Shown: piece by piece, positions 1 through 5,420 of the stretch
How the letters are laid out: each line of letters starts with the position of its first letter
Numbering within the stretch: the stretch's first letter is position 1
Assembly: GCA_937952305.1 (NCBI GenBank)
Contig: CALFZO010000147.1
Coordinates: forward strand, 1-6,198
Direction: 5' to 3'
DNA length: 6,198 nt
DNA from: an uncultured Anaerolineales bacterium
GTDB taxonomy: Bacteria; Chloroflexota; Anaerolineae; Anaerolineales; UBA6663
Translations under genes and position numbers: made by a program
Notes under the pieces: model-generated
The model's input: only the letters and a program-made list of their open reading frames with translations
Databases searched by the model: none
Told to the model about the DNA's origin: nothing

Positions 1-822
1 GCGCAGGCGTTGGCGGCTCTGGCGGAGCGGCCTGGGGGCCGCATCGTCTACACCTGTTTCGACGGCCAGGACGACGAGGTCTGCCTGCTGGACCTGGCCA
101 ACCTGTCCATCCGCCAGCTGACCGACAACGCCGTCGGCGACTGGTATGCCTCGCTGACGCCCGACGGCCAGGCCGTGTTGTTTGCGCGCCAGATCCGCGG
201 CGCCAACTACGAGCTCGTCCGGCTGGCGCTGGCCGACGGCGCCGAGACGCAACTCACCGCCAACGGCGCCCAGAATTACGCCCCGGAGCTGTCGCCGGAC
301 GGGACCACGATCGTGTTCACGTCCAGCCAGGGCGGCGGACAGCAGGTGTGGGTCATGGACGCCAACGGCGCCAACCCGCGGCCGTTGACAGCGGGCGCCG
401 AGAGCATCGACCCGGCCTGGTCGCCGGACGGACGCCAGATCGCGTATGCCTCTATCCAGGGCGGCTCGCGCCAACTGTGGGTGATGAACGCCGACGGCAG
501 CGCGGCGCGCCCCGTTACCGCGCTGCCGGACATGGGCGGCCGCAGCGGCTGGTCCGCGGACGCCCGCACGCTGACGTTCTATCAGGGCGTCCGCGGCCAG
601 CGCCAGATTTTCACCATCGGCTTGGACGGCGCCGGCCTGCGGCCGCTCACCCTCGACAGCGACAACGCCGGCCCGGACTATTCGCCGGACGGCGGCTGGG
701 TGGTCTTCGCCTCGGTGCGCGACGGCAACAACGAGCTGTACATGGCCAGCGCGGACGGCGCCGCGCTGGTCCGGCTGACCCAGAACGCCACCGCCGACTA
801 TCAGCCGCGCTGGGGCCGTTGA
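1..822 (+). CDS. TolB-like PD40-repeat beta-propeller protein, 5'-truncated by window edge
   Basis: The reading frame is open from base 1 and ends at TGA 820-822, leaving 273 residues. The TTG at 10 is the first possible start inside the window, but Ala-Gln-Ala precedes it in frame, so the true start is probably upstream. PD40 (WD40-like, TolB-type) strands recur about every 44 residues: LTPDG at fragment residue 52, LSPDG at 97, WSPDG at 140, a degenerate WSADA at 184 and YSPDG at 227. Each is followed by a hydrophobic strand such as IVFTS or IAYAS. The final ADYQPRWGR probably closes a roughly six-bladed propeller. Two cysteines (19 and 28) in the first blade could form a disulfide, which would suit an extracytoplasmic domain. 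In related bacteria such C-terminal propellers occur alone, behind a membrane anchor or fused to Ser/Thr kinases; the missing N-terminus prevents a choice. Ligand and function are unknown. It is not a convincing Tol-Pal TolB, since no tol/pal neighbour is visible. Confidence 0.85.
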   Translation, partial: AQALAALAERPGGRIVYTCFDGQDDEVCLLDLANLSIRQLTDNAVGDWYASLTPDGQAVLFARQIRGANYELVRLALADGAETQLTANGAQNYAPELSPDGTTIVFTSSQGGGQQVWVMDANGANPRPLTAGAESIDPAWSPDGRQIAYASIQGGSRQLWVMNADGSAARPVTALPDMGGRSGWSADARTLTFYQGVRGQRQIFTIGLDGAGLRPLTLDSDNAGPDYSPDGGWVVFASVRDGNNELYMASADGAALVRLTQNATADYQPRWGR

Positions 823-847
823 CCGGACCCGGCCCTTACGCTATAAT
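819..847 (+). promoter_or_regulatory. Sigma70-type promoter of the rpmH operon
   Basis: A -35 hexamer TTGACC (819-824, 5 of 6 consensus bases) is separated by exactly 17 bp (825-841) from a perfect -10 hexamer TATAAT (842-847). The -35 box overlaps the TGA stop of the upstream gene. Transcription would be expected to begin near 851-855, giving a leader of about 40 nt before the rpmH ATG. In such GC-rich DNA this match is unlikely to be chance, and a strong housekeeping promoter is expected for a ribosomal protein gene. No other pair of similar quality was found in the window, so it may serve all downstream genes. Confidence 0.85.
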
Positions 848-883
848 CCCGCCGCTCAATTGACAGTAACCAGCCCGTGACTT

Positions 884-887
884 GAGG
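884..887 (+). promoter_or_regulatory. Ribosome binding site of rpmH
   Basis: GAGG at 884-887 lies 8 nt before the ATG at 896, a normal Shine-Dalgarno spacing. It supports that ATG as the L34 start. Confidence 0.7.
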
Positions 888-895
888 TTTTCGCG

Positions 896-1108
896 ATGAC
901 AAAACGAACTTTTCAACCGCGCGTGCGCCATCGCATCCGCACGCATGGCTTCCGGGCCCGCATGGCCACCCGGGGCGGCCGCAAGGTGCTGAAGTCGCGC
1001 CGCGCCAAGGGGCGCTGGCAGCTTTCCGTCAGCATCAACAACCATATCAAGAAAATCAATTGGAAGTCGGCCAAGGCGCCTGCCTCGCGCGAGAACAAGC
1101 CGAAATAG
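896..1108 (+). CDS. rpmH: 50S ribosomal protein L34, with C-terminal extension
   Basis: L34 is a small basic protein of the large ribosomal subunit that binds 23S rRNA. The first 46 residues carry the family hallmarks in order: KRTFQP near the N-terminus, HGFRARMATRGGRKVL in the middle, then RRAKGRW and a terminal LSVS. The KGRW segment resembles the Thermus-type protein. The family is usually about 44-50 residues long. This one has 70 because the frame continues about 24 residues past the normal end into a lysine-rich tail (SINNHIKKINWKSAK...) before TAG at 1106-1108. The bases for the first part of the tail (about 1033-1065) are visibly richer in A+T than the surroundings. The start is supported by GAGG at 884-887 and by the strong promoter just upstream. 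rnpA follows after 38 bp, the classic order. Identity is secure; whether the tail is present in the mature ribosome is not known. Confidence 0.97.
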   Translation: MTKRTFQPRVRHRIRTHGFRARMATRGGRKVLKSRRAKGRWQLSVSINNHIKKINWKSAKAPASRENKPK

Positions 1109-1146
1109 GCGCGCGGCCGGGCGCGGGCGCGGCTTCCGTGTAGGCC

Positions 1147-1506
1147 ATGCTCCGCCTTACAAGCGCAACCGACTTTGAGCGGGTGCGGCGCGATGGACGA
1201 TCCTACGCCCACCCGCTTGTCGTTCTCATCGCCTGTCGCGCAGAACCGGGCGAAGCCGCTGCGGGTGAACCGGCCCCGGTCCGCTTTGGCTTCACGGCTG
1301 GGCGGTCGGTTGGTTCAGCGGTCCGGCGCAATCGAGCCAAGCGCCTGCTGCGCGCGGCGGTCCGCGCTTTGTCCGCGCAGATCGCCCCGGGCTGGGACTT
1401 GGTCCTGATCGCTCGGGCGCCCATTGCCGGGTGTAAAATGCATACCGTGCGCGATGCCCTCGCCCAACTGCTGCGCAAAGCCCGCGTGCTGGAACCGGCT
1501 CGGTAA
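1147..1506 (+). CDS. rnpA: Ribonuclease P protein component
   Basis: RnpA is the protein cofactor of RNase P; it helps the catalytic RNA bind precursor tRNA and remove the 5' leader. The 119-residue product is of normal family length. The N-terminus has the typical pattern (RL...DFERVRRDGRS, residues 3-19). The central strand FGFTAGRSVGSAV (48-59) leads into the RNR motif helix RRNRAKRLLR (60-69), the basic RNA-binding signature, with Ala64 where Ile/Leu/Val is usual. A small alanine/glutamate/proline-rich insertion lies at about residues 32-44. The ATG at 1147 comes one codon after an in-frame TAG (1141-1143), so no longer in-frame product is possible. Its Shine-Dalgarno is poor, so translation may rely on coupling to rpmH 38 bp upstream. 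yidD begins 18 bp after the TAA. The RNase P RNA gene is not in the window. Confidence 0.95.
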   Translation: MLRLTSATDFERVRRDGRSYAHPLVVLIACRAEPGEAAAGEPAPVRFGFTAGRSVGSAVRRNRAKRLLRAAVRALSAQIAPGWDLVLIARAPIAGCKMHTVRDALAQLLRKARVLEPAR

Positions 1507-1524
1507 CGCGCCGGCCTGACCGTC

Positions 1525-1875
1525 ATGTGTTCAGCCCATCTGCCTCCTGATATCGATGAGGTGCCGCCGGCCGAGCCGAACGCGTTCGACGCCGGCGAGA
1601 CGGCCTGGCCTTCGCGCGAGCCGCTGCCGGAGTGGCGGCCGGACCTTCGGCTCACCCGCCTGCCGCGGACGCTGCTGCTGGGCCTGATCCGGCTGTATCA
1701 GTTGACCATCTCGCGCGCCCTGCCCGCCAACACCTGCCGCTTCTACCCGTCTTGTTCGCGCTACGGCTTCCAGGCCATTGAGAAGCACGGCGCGCTCAAG
1801 GGCAGCCTGCTGGCGGCCTGGCGCGTACTGCGTTGCAACCCGTTCAATCCCGGGGGCTATGACCCGGTGCCGTAA
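1525..1875 (+). CDS. yidD: Membrane protein insertion efficiency factor YidD, N-terminally extended
   Basis: YidD is a small membrane-associated protein that in other bacteria aids insertion of proteins through YidC. The C-terminal ~68 residues (about 49-116) form a complete YidD domain: an amphipathic LLLGLIRLYQLTIS stretch, the CRFYPSCSRY block (71-80) with its paired cysteines, EKHGALKG (86-93), and a closing CNPFNPGGYDPVP. The family is commonly 70-85 residues; the 116 here reflect an N-terminal extension of about 45 residues with nine prolines and nine acidic residues. The ATG at 1525 has a weak ribosome site. GTG at 1561 is an alternative start that would shorten the extension by 12 residues; CTG codons nearer the core are less likely starts. 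It sits 18 bp after rnpA, as usual, but is separated from yidC by a lipoprotein gene. Function is known from the family; the role of the extension is unknown. Confidence 0.93.
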   Translation: MCSAHLPPDIDEVPPAEPNAFDAGETAWPSREPLPEWRPDLRLTRLPRTLLLGLIRLYQLTISRALPANTCRFYPSCSRYGFQAIEKHGALKGSLLAAWRVLRCNPFNPGGYDPVP

Positions 1876-1942
1876 TTCCCGCCCCAAGCGGGCGCTCGAC
1901 CCGGCGGCGGCCCCGTCTCGGTGAGCGCGCCGGGCGCGGAGT

Positions 1943-1947
1943 AGGAG
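1943..1947 (+). promoter_or_regulatory. Ribosome binding site fixing the GTG start of the propeller lipoprotein
   Basis: AGGAG at 1943-1947 lies 6 nt before GTG 1954. It supports this non-ATG start, which places a canonical signal peptide and lipobox directly at the N-terminus. Confidence 0.75.
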
Positions 1948-1953
1948 CAAAGC

Positions 1954-3144
1954 GTGAGTCGAAATCATCTGGCCCTGCTGGGCCTTCTCGGGGCACTGAT
2001 CCTGACGGCCTGCGGCGCGCAACCGTCGGCCTCCTGGCCCGGCCTGGCCGCCAATCAGGAACTGGCCTTCGTCGCCAACCAGACCCGCATCATCGCGGTC
2101 AACCTGGCCGACGGCAAGCAGCGCTGGTCTTTCCCGGCCAGCGGCACCCGCGGCAACGACCAATTCTTCGCCGATCCGGCGGTCAGCGCTGAAGTCCTGG
2201 TCGTCGGCTCGGAAGGACCGCTGGCGTCCTACAGCGGCGCGCTCTTCGGCCTGGATCCGGCCACCGGCCGGGAACTGTGGTGCCTGGCCTTCGATTCGCG
2301 CGCCCGCGACCGGCTGACGACGGCCGAGGCCGACTGCGCGCTGGCGCCGGGGGCCACGCAGGCCGGCTTCCTGGGCATCATGCCGCCCGAGGATAACCGC
2401 GTCATCGCCGGCATCACGCTCGTCGATGGTGTGGCCTACGTGGGCCTGGCCAATCAGCGCGTGTACGCCGTGGACGCGCTCACCGGCGAGGTCGCCTGGA
2501 CGCAGTTGGTCGCCAAGCACCCGATCTGGGCCGCCCCGGCGGTCACGGATGACACCGTGTACGTGACCTCGCTCGACCACTTCCTCTACGCTCTGGACCG
2601 AGCCACGGGCGTCACGCGCTGGCAGATGGACCTGGGCGGAATGCTGGCCGGGACGCCGGCCGTGGTGGAGGATGTCCTGTACATCGGCACTTACAACAAG
2701 GACGTGATCGCGCTTGACGTCTCCGGCAGCCAGCCGGCCGAGAAGTGGCGCGCCACCGCGGAGAACGCCGTCTGGGGCGGCCCGCAGGTTCGTGACGGCG
2801 TGGTCTATTTCAGCGACCTGAGCGGCGGCCTGTACGCCGTCGACGCCGCCACCGGCGCCCAGAAGTGGCGCGTGGTGCCGGGCGGCGTGGTGCGCGCGGC
2901 TCCGGCCATCCTGGGCGAGGCCCTCTTCGTCGGCGACAAAGACGGCCGCTTGTTTGCCCGCCGGTTGTCGGACGGCGGCGAAATCTGGACCCGTGAAATC
3001 ACCGGGAAGGGCCAGCTCTACGCCGCCCCGGTGGTTTTGCCAGAGCAGGGGCTGGTGCTGGTGGCGCCCTATCAGGGCAGCAACTGGCTGGTGATCTACA
3101 ACGCAGACGGCAACGAGCCGCGGGCTTTCGCGCCAAGCCAGTAG
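1954..3144 (+). CDS. PQQ-like beta-propeller lipoprotein (BamB-like fold)
   Basis: The 396-residue product begins with a lipoprotein signal: Arg3 and a hydrophobic core, then lipobox LTAC with the lipidated cysteine at residue 20. The rest is built of PQQ/BamB-type blades with the recurring pattern of a (Y/F)A-D strand, (T)G turn and Trp, at about residues 45-58, 96-109, 169-182, 210-223, 249-265, 291-305, 331-345 and a weaker last one near 378-390. This suggests an eight-bladed propeller. Cys110 and Cys128 sit in a longer insert (about 110-150) and might pair. The N-terminal GTG is supported by AGGAG. The protein should be tethered to the outer face of the cytoplasmic membrane. I see no evidence of a quinoprotein dehydrogenase domain, so PQQ binding need not be assumed. 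Its position 48 bp before yidC suggests a role in folding or quality control of exported proteins, but that is inference. The fold is confident, the function is not. Confidence 0.88.
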   Translation: MSRNHLALLGLLGALILTACGAQPSASWPGLAANQELAFVANQTRIIAVNLADGKQRWSFPASGTRGNDQFFADPAVSAEVLVVGSEGPLASYSGALFGLDPATGRELWCLAFDSRARDRLTTAEADCALAPGATQAGFLGIMPPEDNRVIAGITLVDGVAYVGLANQRVYAVDALTGEVAWTQLVAKHPIWAAPAVTDDTVYVTSLDHFLYALDRATGVTRWQMDLGGMLAGTPAVVEDVLYIGTYNKDVIALDVSGSQPAEKWRATAENAVWGGPQVRDGVVYFSDLSGGLYAVDAATGAQKWRVVPGGVVRAAPAILGEALFVGDKDGRLFARRLSDGGEIWTREITGKGQLYAAPVVLPEQGLVLVAPYQGSNWLVIYNADGNEPRAFAPSQ

Positions 3145-3179
3145 GCGCGCACCGAGTCCACTGTCTCCGGACCGGACAC

Positions 3180-3184
3180 GAGGG
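3180..3184 (+). promoter_or_regulatory. Ribosome binding site of yidC
   Basis: GAGGG at 3180-3184 is 8 nt upstream of ATG 3193 and supports that start. Confidence 0.6.
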
Positions 3185-3192
3185 CAACGCAC

Positions 3193-3984
3193 ATGTGGGA
3201 GTTTCTGGTTATCAATCCGATGGTCAACAGCATGCTGTTCCTGTACAGCCTGCTGTTCAACAACCTGACGCTGACGATCGTGGTCTTCACGGCCCTGATC
3301 CGCGCCCTGACCTTCCCGCTCACCTGGCAGCAGCAGCGGTCCACCAAGGCCCTGCAGGAACTGCAGCAAGGCGCGGAGTGGAAGAAGATCCAGGAGAAGC
3401 ACGCCGGCGACCGTGAAAAGCTGGCGCAAGAGCAGATGAAGATGTACCAGCAGGCCGGCGTCAACCCGTTTGGCAGCTGCCTGCCGCTGATTATCCAGTT
3501 CCCGATCATCATCGGGATGTACCAGGCCATCACCAGCGCCGTGGCGGCCACGCCGGTGCAGCTGCTCAGCCTGTCTTCGCACCTGTACCCGTTCTTCGCC
3601 AACGCCACCAACCTGCTGCCGCTGGACAACCGCTTCCTGTGGATGAACCTGGGCCTGCCGGACCCGTATTACATCATGCCGCTGCTGGTGGCGGCGACCA
3701 CCTGGGTGCAGTCCAAGGTCATGACGCCCGTGGCGGCTGACCCCCAGGCCGGGCAGATGTCGCAGACGATGGCGCTGACCTCGACGCTGATGTTCGGCTA
3801 CTTCTCGCTGACGTTCGCGTCCGGGCTGTCGATCTACTTCATCGTCAGCAACCTGATCAGCATCGTGCAGTACAGCTTCACAAATCCGATCAACTGGCGC
3901 AATATCTTCAGCCTCAGCGGGCCGGCGGCGCCGGCAACGTCGCCGGCCGCCGCTGGCCGCGACAAAGCGCGCAAGAAGAAATAG
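3193..3984 (+). CDS. yidC: Membrane protein insertase YidC/Oxa1 family
   Basis: YidC inserts and folds membrane proteins, alone or with the Sec translocon. The 263-residue protein is the short form: it starts directly with the membrane domain and lacks both the large periplasmic P1 domain of Gram-negative YidC and the lipoprotein signal of Bacillus SpoIIIJ. The first long hydrophobic segment (about 13-43) carries Arg37 in the context TALIRALTFPLT, matching the conserved arginine of the hydrophilic substrate groove. A cytoplasmic helical hairpin follows (about 48-90: RSTKALQELQQ, GDREKLAQEQMKMYQQAGVNP). Further membrane segments lie at about 95-115, 158-175, 194-210 and 212-229, with the usual CLPLIIQFPI motif at 96-105. 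The C-terminal tail is alanine/proline-rich and ends in RDKARKKK, a basic end expected to contact ribosomes. The order yidC-khpB, 44 bp apart, is conserved widely in bacteria. Confidence 0.96.
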   Translation: MWEFLVINPMVNSMLFLYSLLFNNLTLTIVVFTALIRALTFPLTWQQQRSTKALQELQQGAEWKKIQEKHAGDREKLAQEQMKMYQQAGVNPFGSCLPLIIQFPIIIGMYQAITSAVAATPVQLLSLSSHLYPFFANATNLLPLDNRFLWMNLGLPDPYYIMPLLVAATTWVQSKVMTPVAADPQAGQMSQTMALTSTLMFGYFSLTFASGLSIYFIVSNLISIVQYSFTNPINWRNIFSLSGPAAPATSPAAAGRDKARKKK

Positions 3985-4016
3985 CGCCGCGCCGCATTGC
4001 CGCGCCTTCGGGACCC

Positions 4017-4021
4017 AGGAG
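4017..4021 (+). promoter_or_regulatory. Ribosome binding site of khpB
   Basis: AGGAG at 4017-4021 (within a longer AGGAGAAG) lies 7 nt before ATG 4029, the strongest Shine-Dalgarno match in the window. It shows that the short, Jag_N-less start is the real one. Confidence 0.7.
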
Positions 4022-4028
4022 AAGCGAC

Positions 4029-4535
4029 ATGGCCGACCAAGACTCCCCCGCGCCGCAGGAAACGTCCGCCGCCGACCTGGCCATCACCCAGCAGACGCTG
4101 GAGGCCTTGTTGGCCCGCATGAAGGTGGCGGCCACGGTCTCCACCCAATGGAGCGAGCCCGACGAGACCGATGGCGGGCGCTCGGTGCTGGCCGACGTGC
4201 GCGGCGACGACTTGAGCATCCTGATCGGGCGCAAGGGCGAGACCCTGGCCGCCCTGCAGTACCTGGCCCGGCTGTTGATCTCTAAACAGCTCAACCGCGG
4301 CCTGAACCTGGTGGTGGACGTGGAAGGCTTCCGCCAGCGCCGCCAGGAACAACTGCGCCGCATGGCCCGCCGCACCGCCGAGCAGGTGGTCCAGCGCGGG
4401 CGCCCCATCGCCCTGGAGCCGATGCCGCCCGACGAGCGCCGGCTCGTCCACCTGGAACTGCGCGATCACCCCAGCGTCTACACCGAGAGCCTGGGTGAAG
4501 GCAATAAACGCAAGGTCACGATCTATCCCAAGTGA
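4029..4535 (+). CDS. khpB: KhpB/Jag KH-R3H RNA-binding protein
   Basis: This is the KhpB (Jag, EloR) protein normally encoded beside yidC; it binds RNA, usually with KhpA, and in firmicutes affects cell-wall elongation. In the 168-residue product an N-terminal helical segment (about 15-35) leads into a KH domain with the GxxG loop GRKG at 67-70 followed by ETLAALQYLARLL (71-83). A basic helix (RQRRQEQLRRMARR, 102-115) connects to the C-terminal R3H domain, with the R-x3-H pair Arg137 and His141 and the typical LRDHPSVYTESLGEG (144-158). The Jag_N domain present at the start of Bacillus and Streptococcus Jag is absent, so the product is shorter than the ~200-300+ residues of those proteins. 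The start is supported by AGGAG at 4017-4021. The kinase gene begins 24 bp after its stop. Confidence 0.95.
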   Translation: MADQDSPAPQETSAADLAITQQTLEALLARMKVAATVSTQWSEPDETDGGRSVLADVRGDDLSILIGRKGETLAALQYLARLLISKQLNRGLNLVVDVEGFRQRRQEQLRRMARRTAEQVVQRGRPIALEPMPPDERRLVHLELRDHPSVYTESLGEGNKRKVTIYPK

Positions 4536-4559
4536 CGGCTGCCCGCCGTCGGCGGTCGC

Positions 4560-5402
4560 ATGTCCGCGCCGGTCTCCTATCTCGCCATCGGTCACGTCAC
4601 CAAGGACCTGACCCCGGACGGGCCGCGGCTGGGCGGCAGTGTCGCCTACGCGGCGCTGACGGCGCGCGCCCTGGGCTACCCCGCCGGTGTCGTCACGGCC
4701 TGTGCCGACGACCTGGACCTGGGCGCGCTGGACGGCGTGCCGGTCCGCCGCCAGCCCTCGCCGCACAGCACCACATACGAGAACCTGTACACACCCGCCG
4801 GGCGCACCCAATACTTGCGCGGCCGCGCCGCGCCGCTGGGCGCCGACGCCGTCCCGCGCGAGTGGCGGCCGGCCCCGCTCGTGCACCTGGCGCCGCTCAC
4901 CGGTGAACTTGATCCGGTCCTGACCGCGGCGTTCCCAGACGCGCTCATCGGCCTGACGCCGCAGGGCTTTCTGCGCGGCTGGGACGACTCCGGCCGGGTT
5001 CACCCGCGCGCCTGGGAGGCGGCCGAGCAATGGCTGCCGCGCGCCGGCGCCGTGGTGTTGAGCCTCGAAGACGCCGGCGGCGACTGGGCGCTCCTGGAAC
5101 GCTGGGCGCGCCTCGCCCACCGGCTGGTGGTCACCGAAGGGCCGCGCGGCTGCACGGTCTTCGTGCGCGGCCAGGGCGCCCGGCAGTTCGCCGGCCCGCC
5201 GCAGACCGAGGTCGACCCGACCGGCGCCGGCGATATCTTTGCCGCGGCTTTCTTCATCCACCTATACGAGACCGACGACCCATGGGCGGCGGCCCGCGTG
5301 GCCAACCAGGTGGCCGGCGTCTCGGTGACGCGGGCCGGGCTGGCCGGCGTGCCGACCGTGGACGAAGCGGGGCTGGCGCGGCTGCGCGCTGAGCAAACTT
5401 AA
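4560..5402 (+). CDS. PfkB-family (ribokinase-like) carbohydrate kinase, substrate unknown
   Basis: This is a cytosolic ATP-dependent kinase of the PfkB/ribokinase superfamily, which phosphorylates sugars, nucleosides or related polyols. The 280 residues contain the N-terminal glycine pair and helix (LGGSVAYAALTARALGY, 24-40) and a lid-like strand region (TTYENLYTPAGRTQYLRG, 71-88). The C-terminal signature DPTGAGDIFAAAFF (219-232) includes the anion-hole GAGD, with Asp225 the expected catalytic base, followed by the nucleotide-site helix (WAAARVANQVAGVSVTRAG, 242-260). In the N-terminal motif Tyr30 stands where ribokinase has the substrate-contacting Asn of GGKGAN, so ribose is unlikely. The protein is somewhat shorter than typical ribokinases (~300). 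The ATG at 4560 has only a weak GGCGG ahead of it. Gaps of 24 bp to khpB and 18 bp to parA imply co-transcription. The family is confident; the substrate cannot be deduced and the neighbours give no sugar pathway. Confidence 0.9.
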   Translation: MSAPVSYLAIGHVTKDLTPDGPRLGGSVAYAALTARALGYPAGVVTACADDLDLGALDGVPVRRQPSPHSTTYENLYTPAGRTQYLRGRAAPLGADAVPREWRPAPLVHLAPLTGELDPVLTAAFPDALIGLTPQGFLRGWDDSGRVHPRAWEAAEQWLPRAGAVVLSLEDAGGDWALLERWARLAHRLVVTEGPRGCTVFVRGQGARQFAGPPQTEVDPTGAGDIFAAAFFIHLYETDDPWAAARVANQVAGVSVTRAGLAGVPTVDEAGLARLRAEQT

Positions 5403-5420
5403 AGCGGACGACGGCCTGAC

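Noticed and set aside
312..324. TGTTCACGTCC resembling half of a ParB parS site
   Set aside because: It is not palindromic and lacks the GTGAAACA half; it encodes part of a PD40 strand.
385..413. TTGACA inside the first propeller gene
   Set aside because: There is no -10 match at the right spacing (CGACCC), and it lies within a conserved coding repeat.
860..888. Second -35-like TTGACA (860-865) in the rpmH leader
   Set aside because: The sequence 17-18 bp downstream (TGAGGT or GAGGTT) is not a -10 box and overlaps the ribosome site.
1878..1894. Small hairpin CCCGC-CCCAA-GCGGG after yidD, possible terminator
   Set aside because: The stem is only 5 bp (two alternative registers) and no T-run follows, so it does not qualify as an intrinsic terminator.
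1954..3144. Calling the propeller lipoprotein a true PQQ-dependent dehydrogenase or BamB
   Set aside because: The blades are of the PQQ type, but no dehydrogenase catalytic features were recognised and there is no sign of an outer membrane or Bam partner genes.
1531..3582. Very long minus-strand open frame (683 codons) opposite yidD, the lipoprotein gene and yidC
   Set aside because: It lies antisense to three clearly recognised genes, has a low-complexity Arg/Gln/Gly/His-rich translation with no domain, and is the usual by-product of high-GC codon use on the opposite strand.
3834..5261. Long minus-strand open frame (475 codons) opposite yidC, khpB and the kinase
   Set aside because: The same GC-driven shadow effect; the translation has no recognisable motif and the + strand genes are certain.
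1512..5420. Shared 9-mer CGGCCTGAC in the 18-bp leaders of yidD (1512-1520) and parA (5412-5420)
   Set aside because: The same 9-mer also occurs inside the kinase coding region (4949-4957), so chance in GC-rich DNA explains it.
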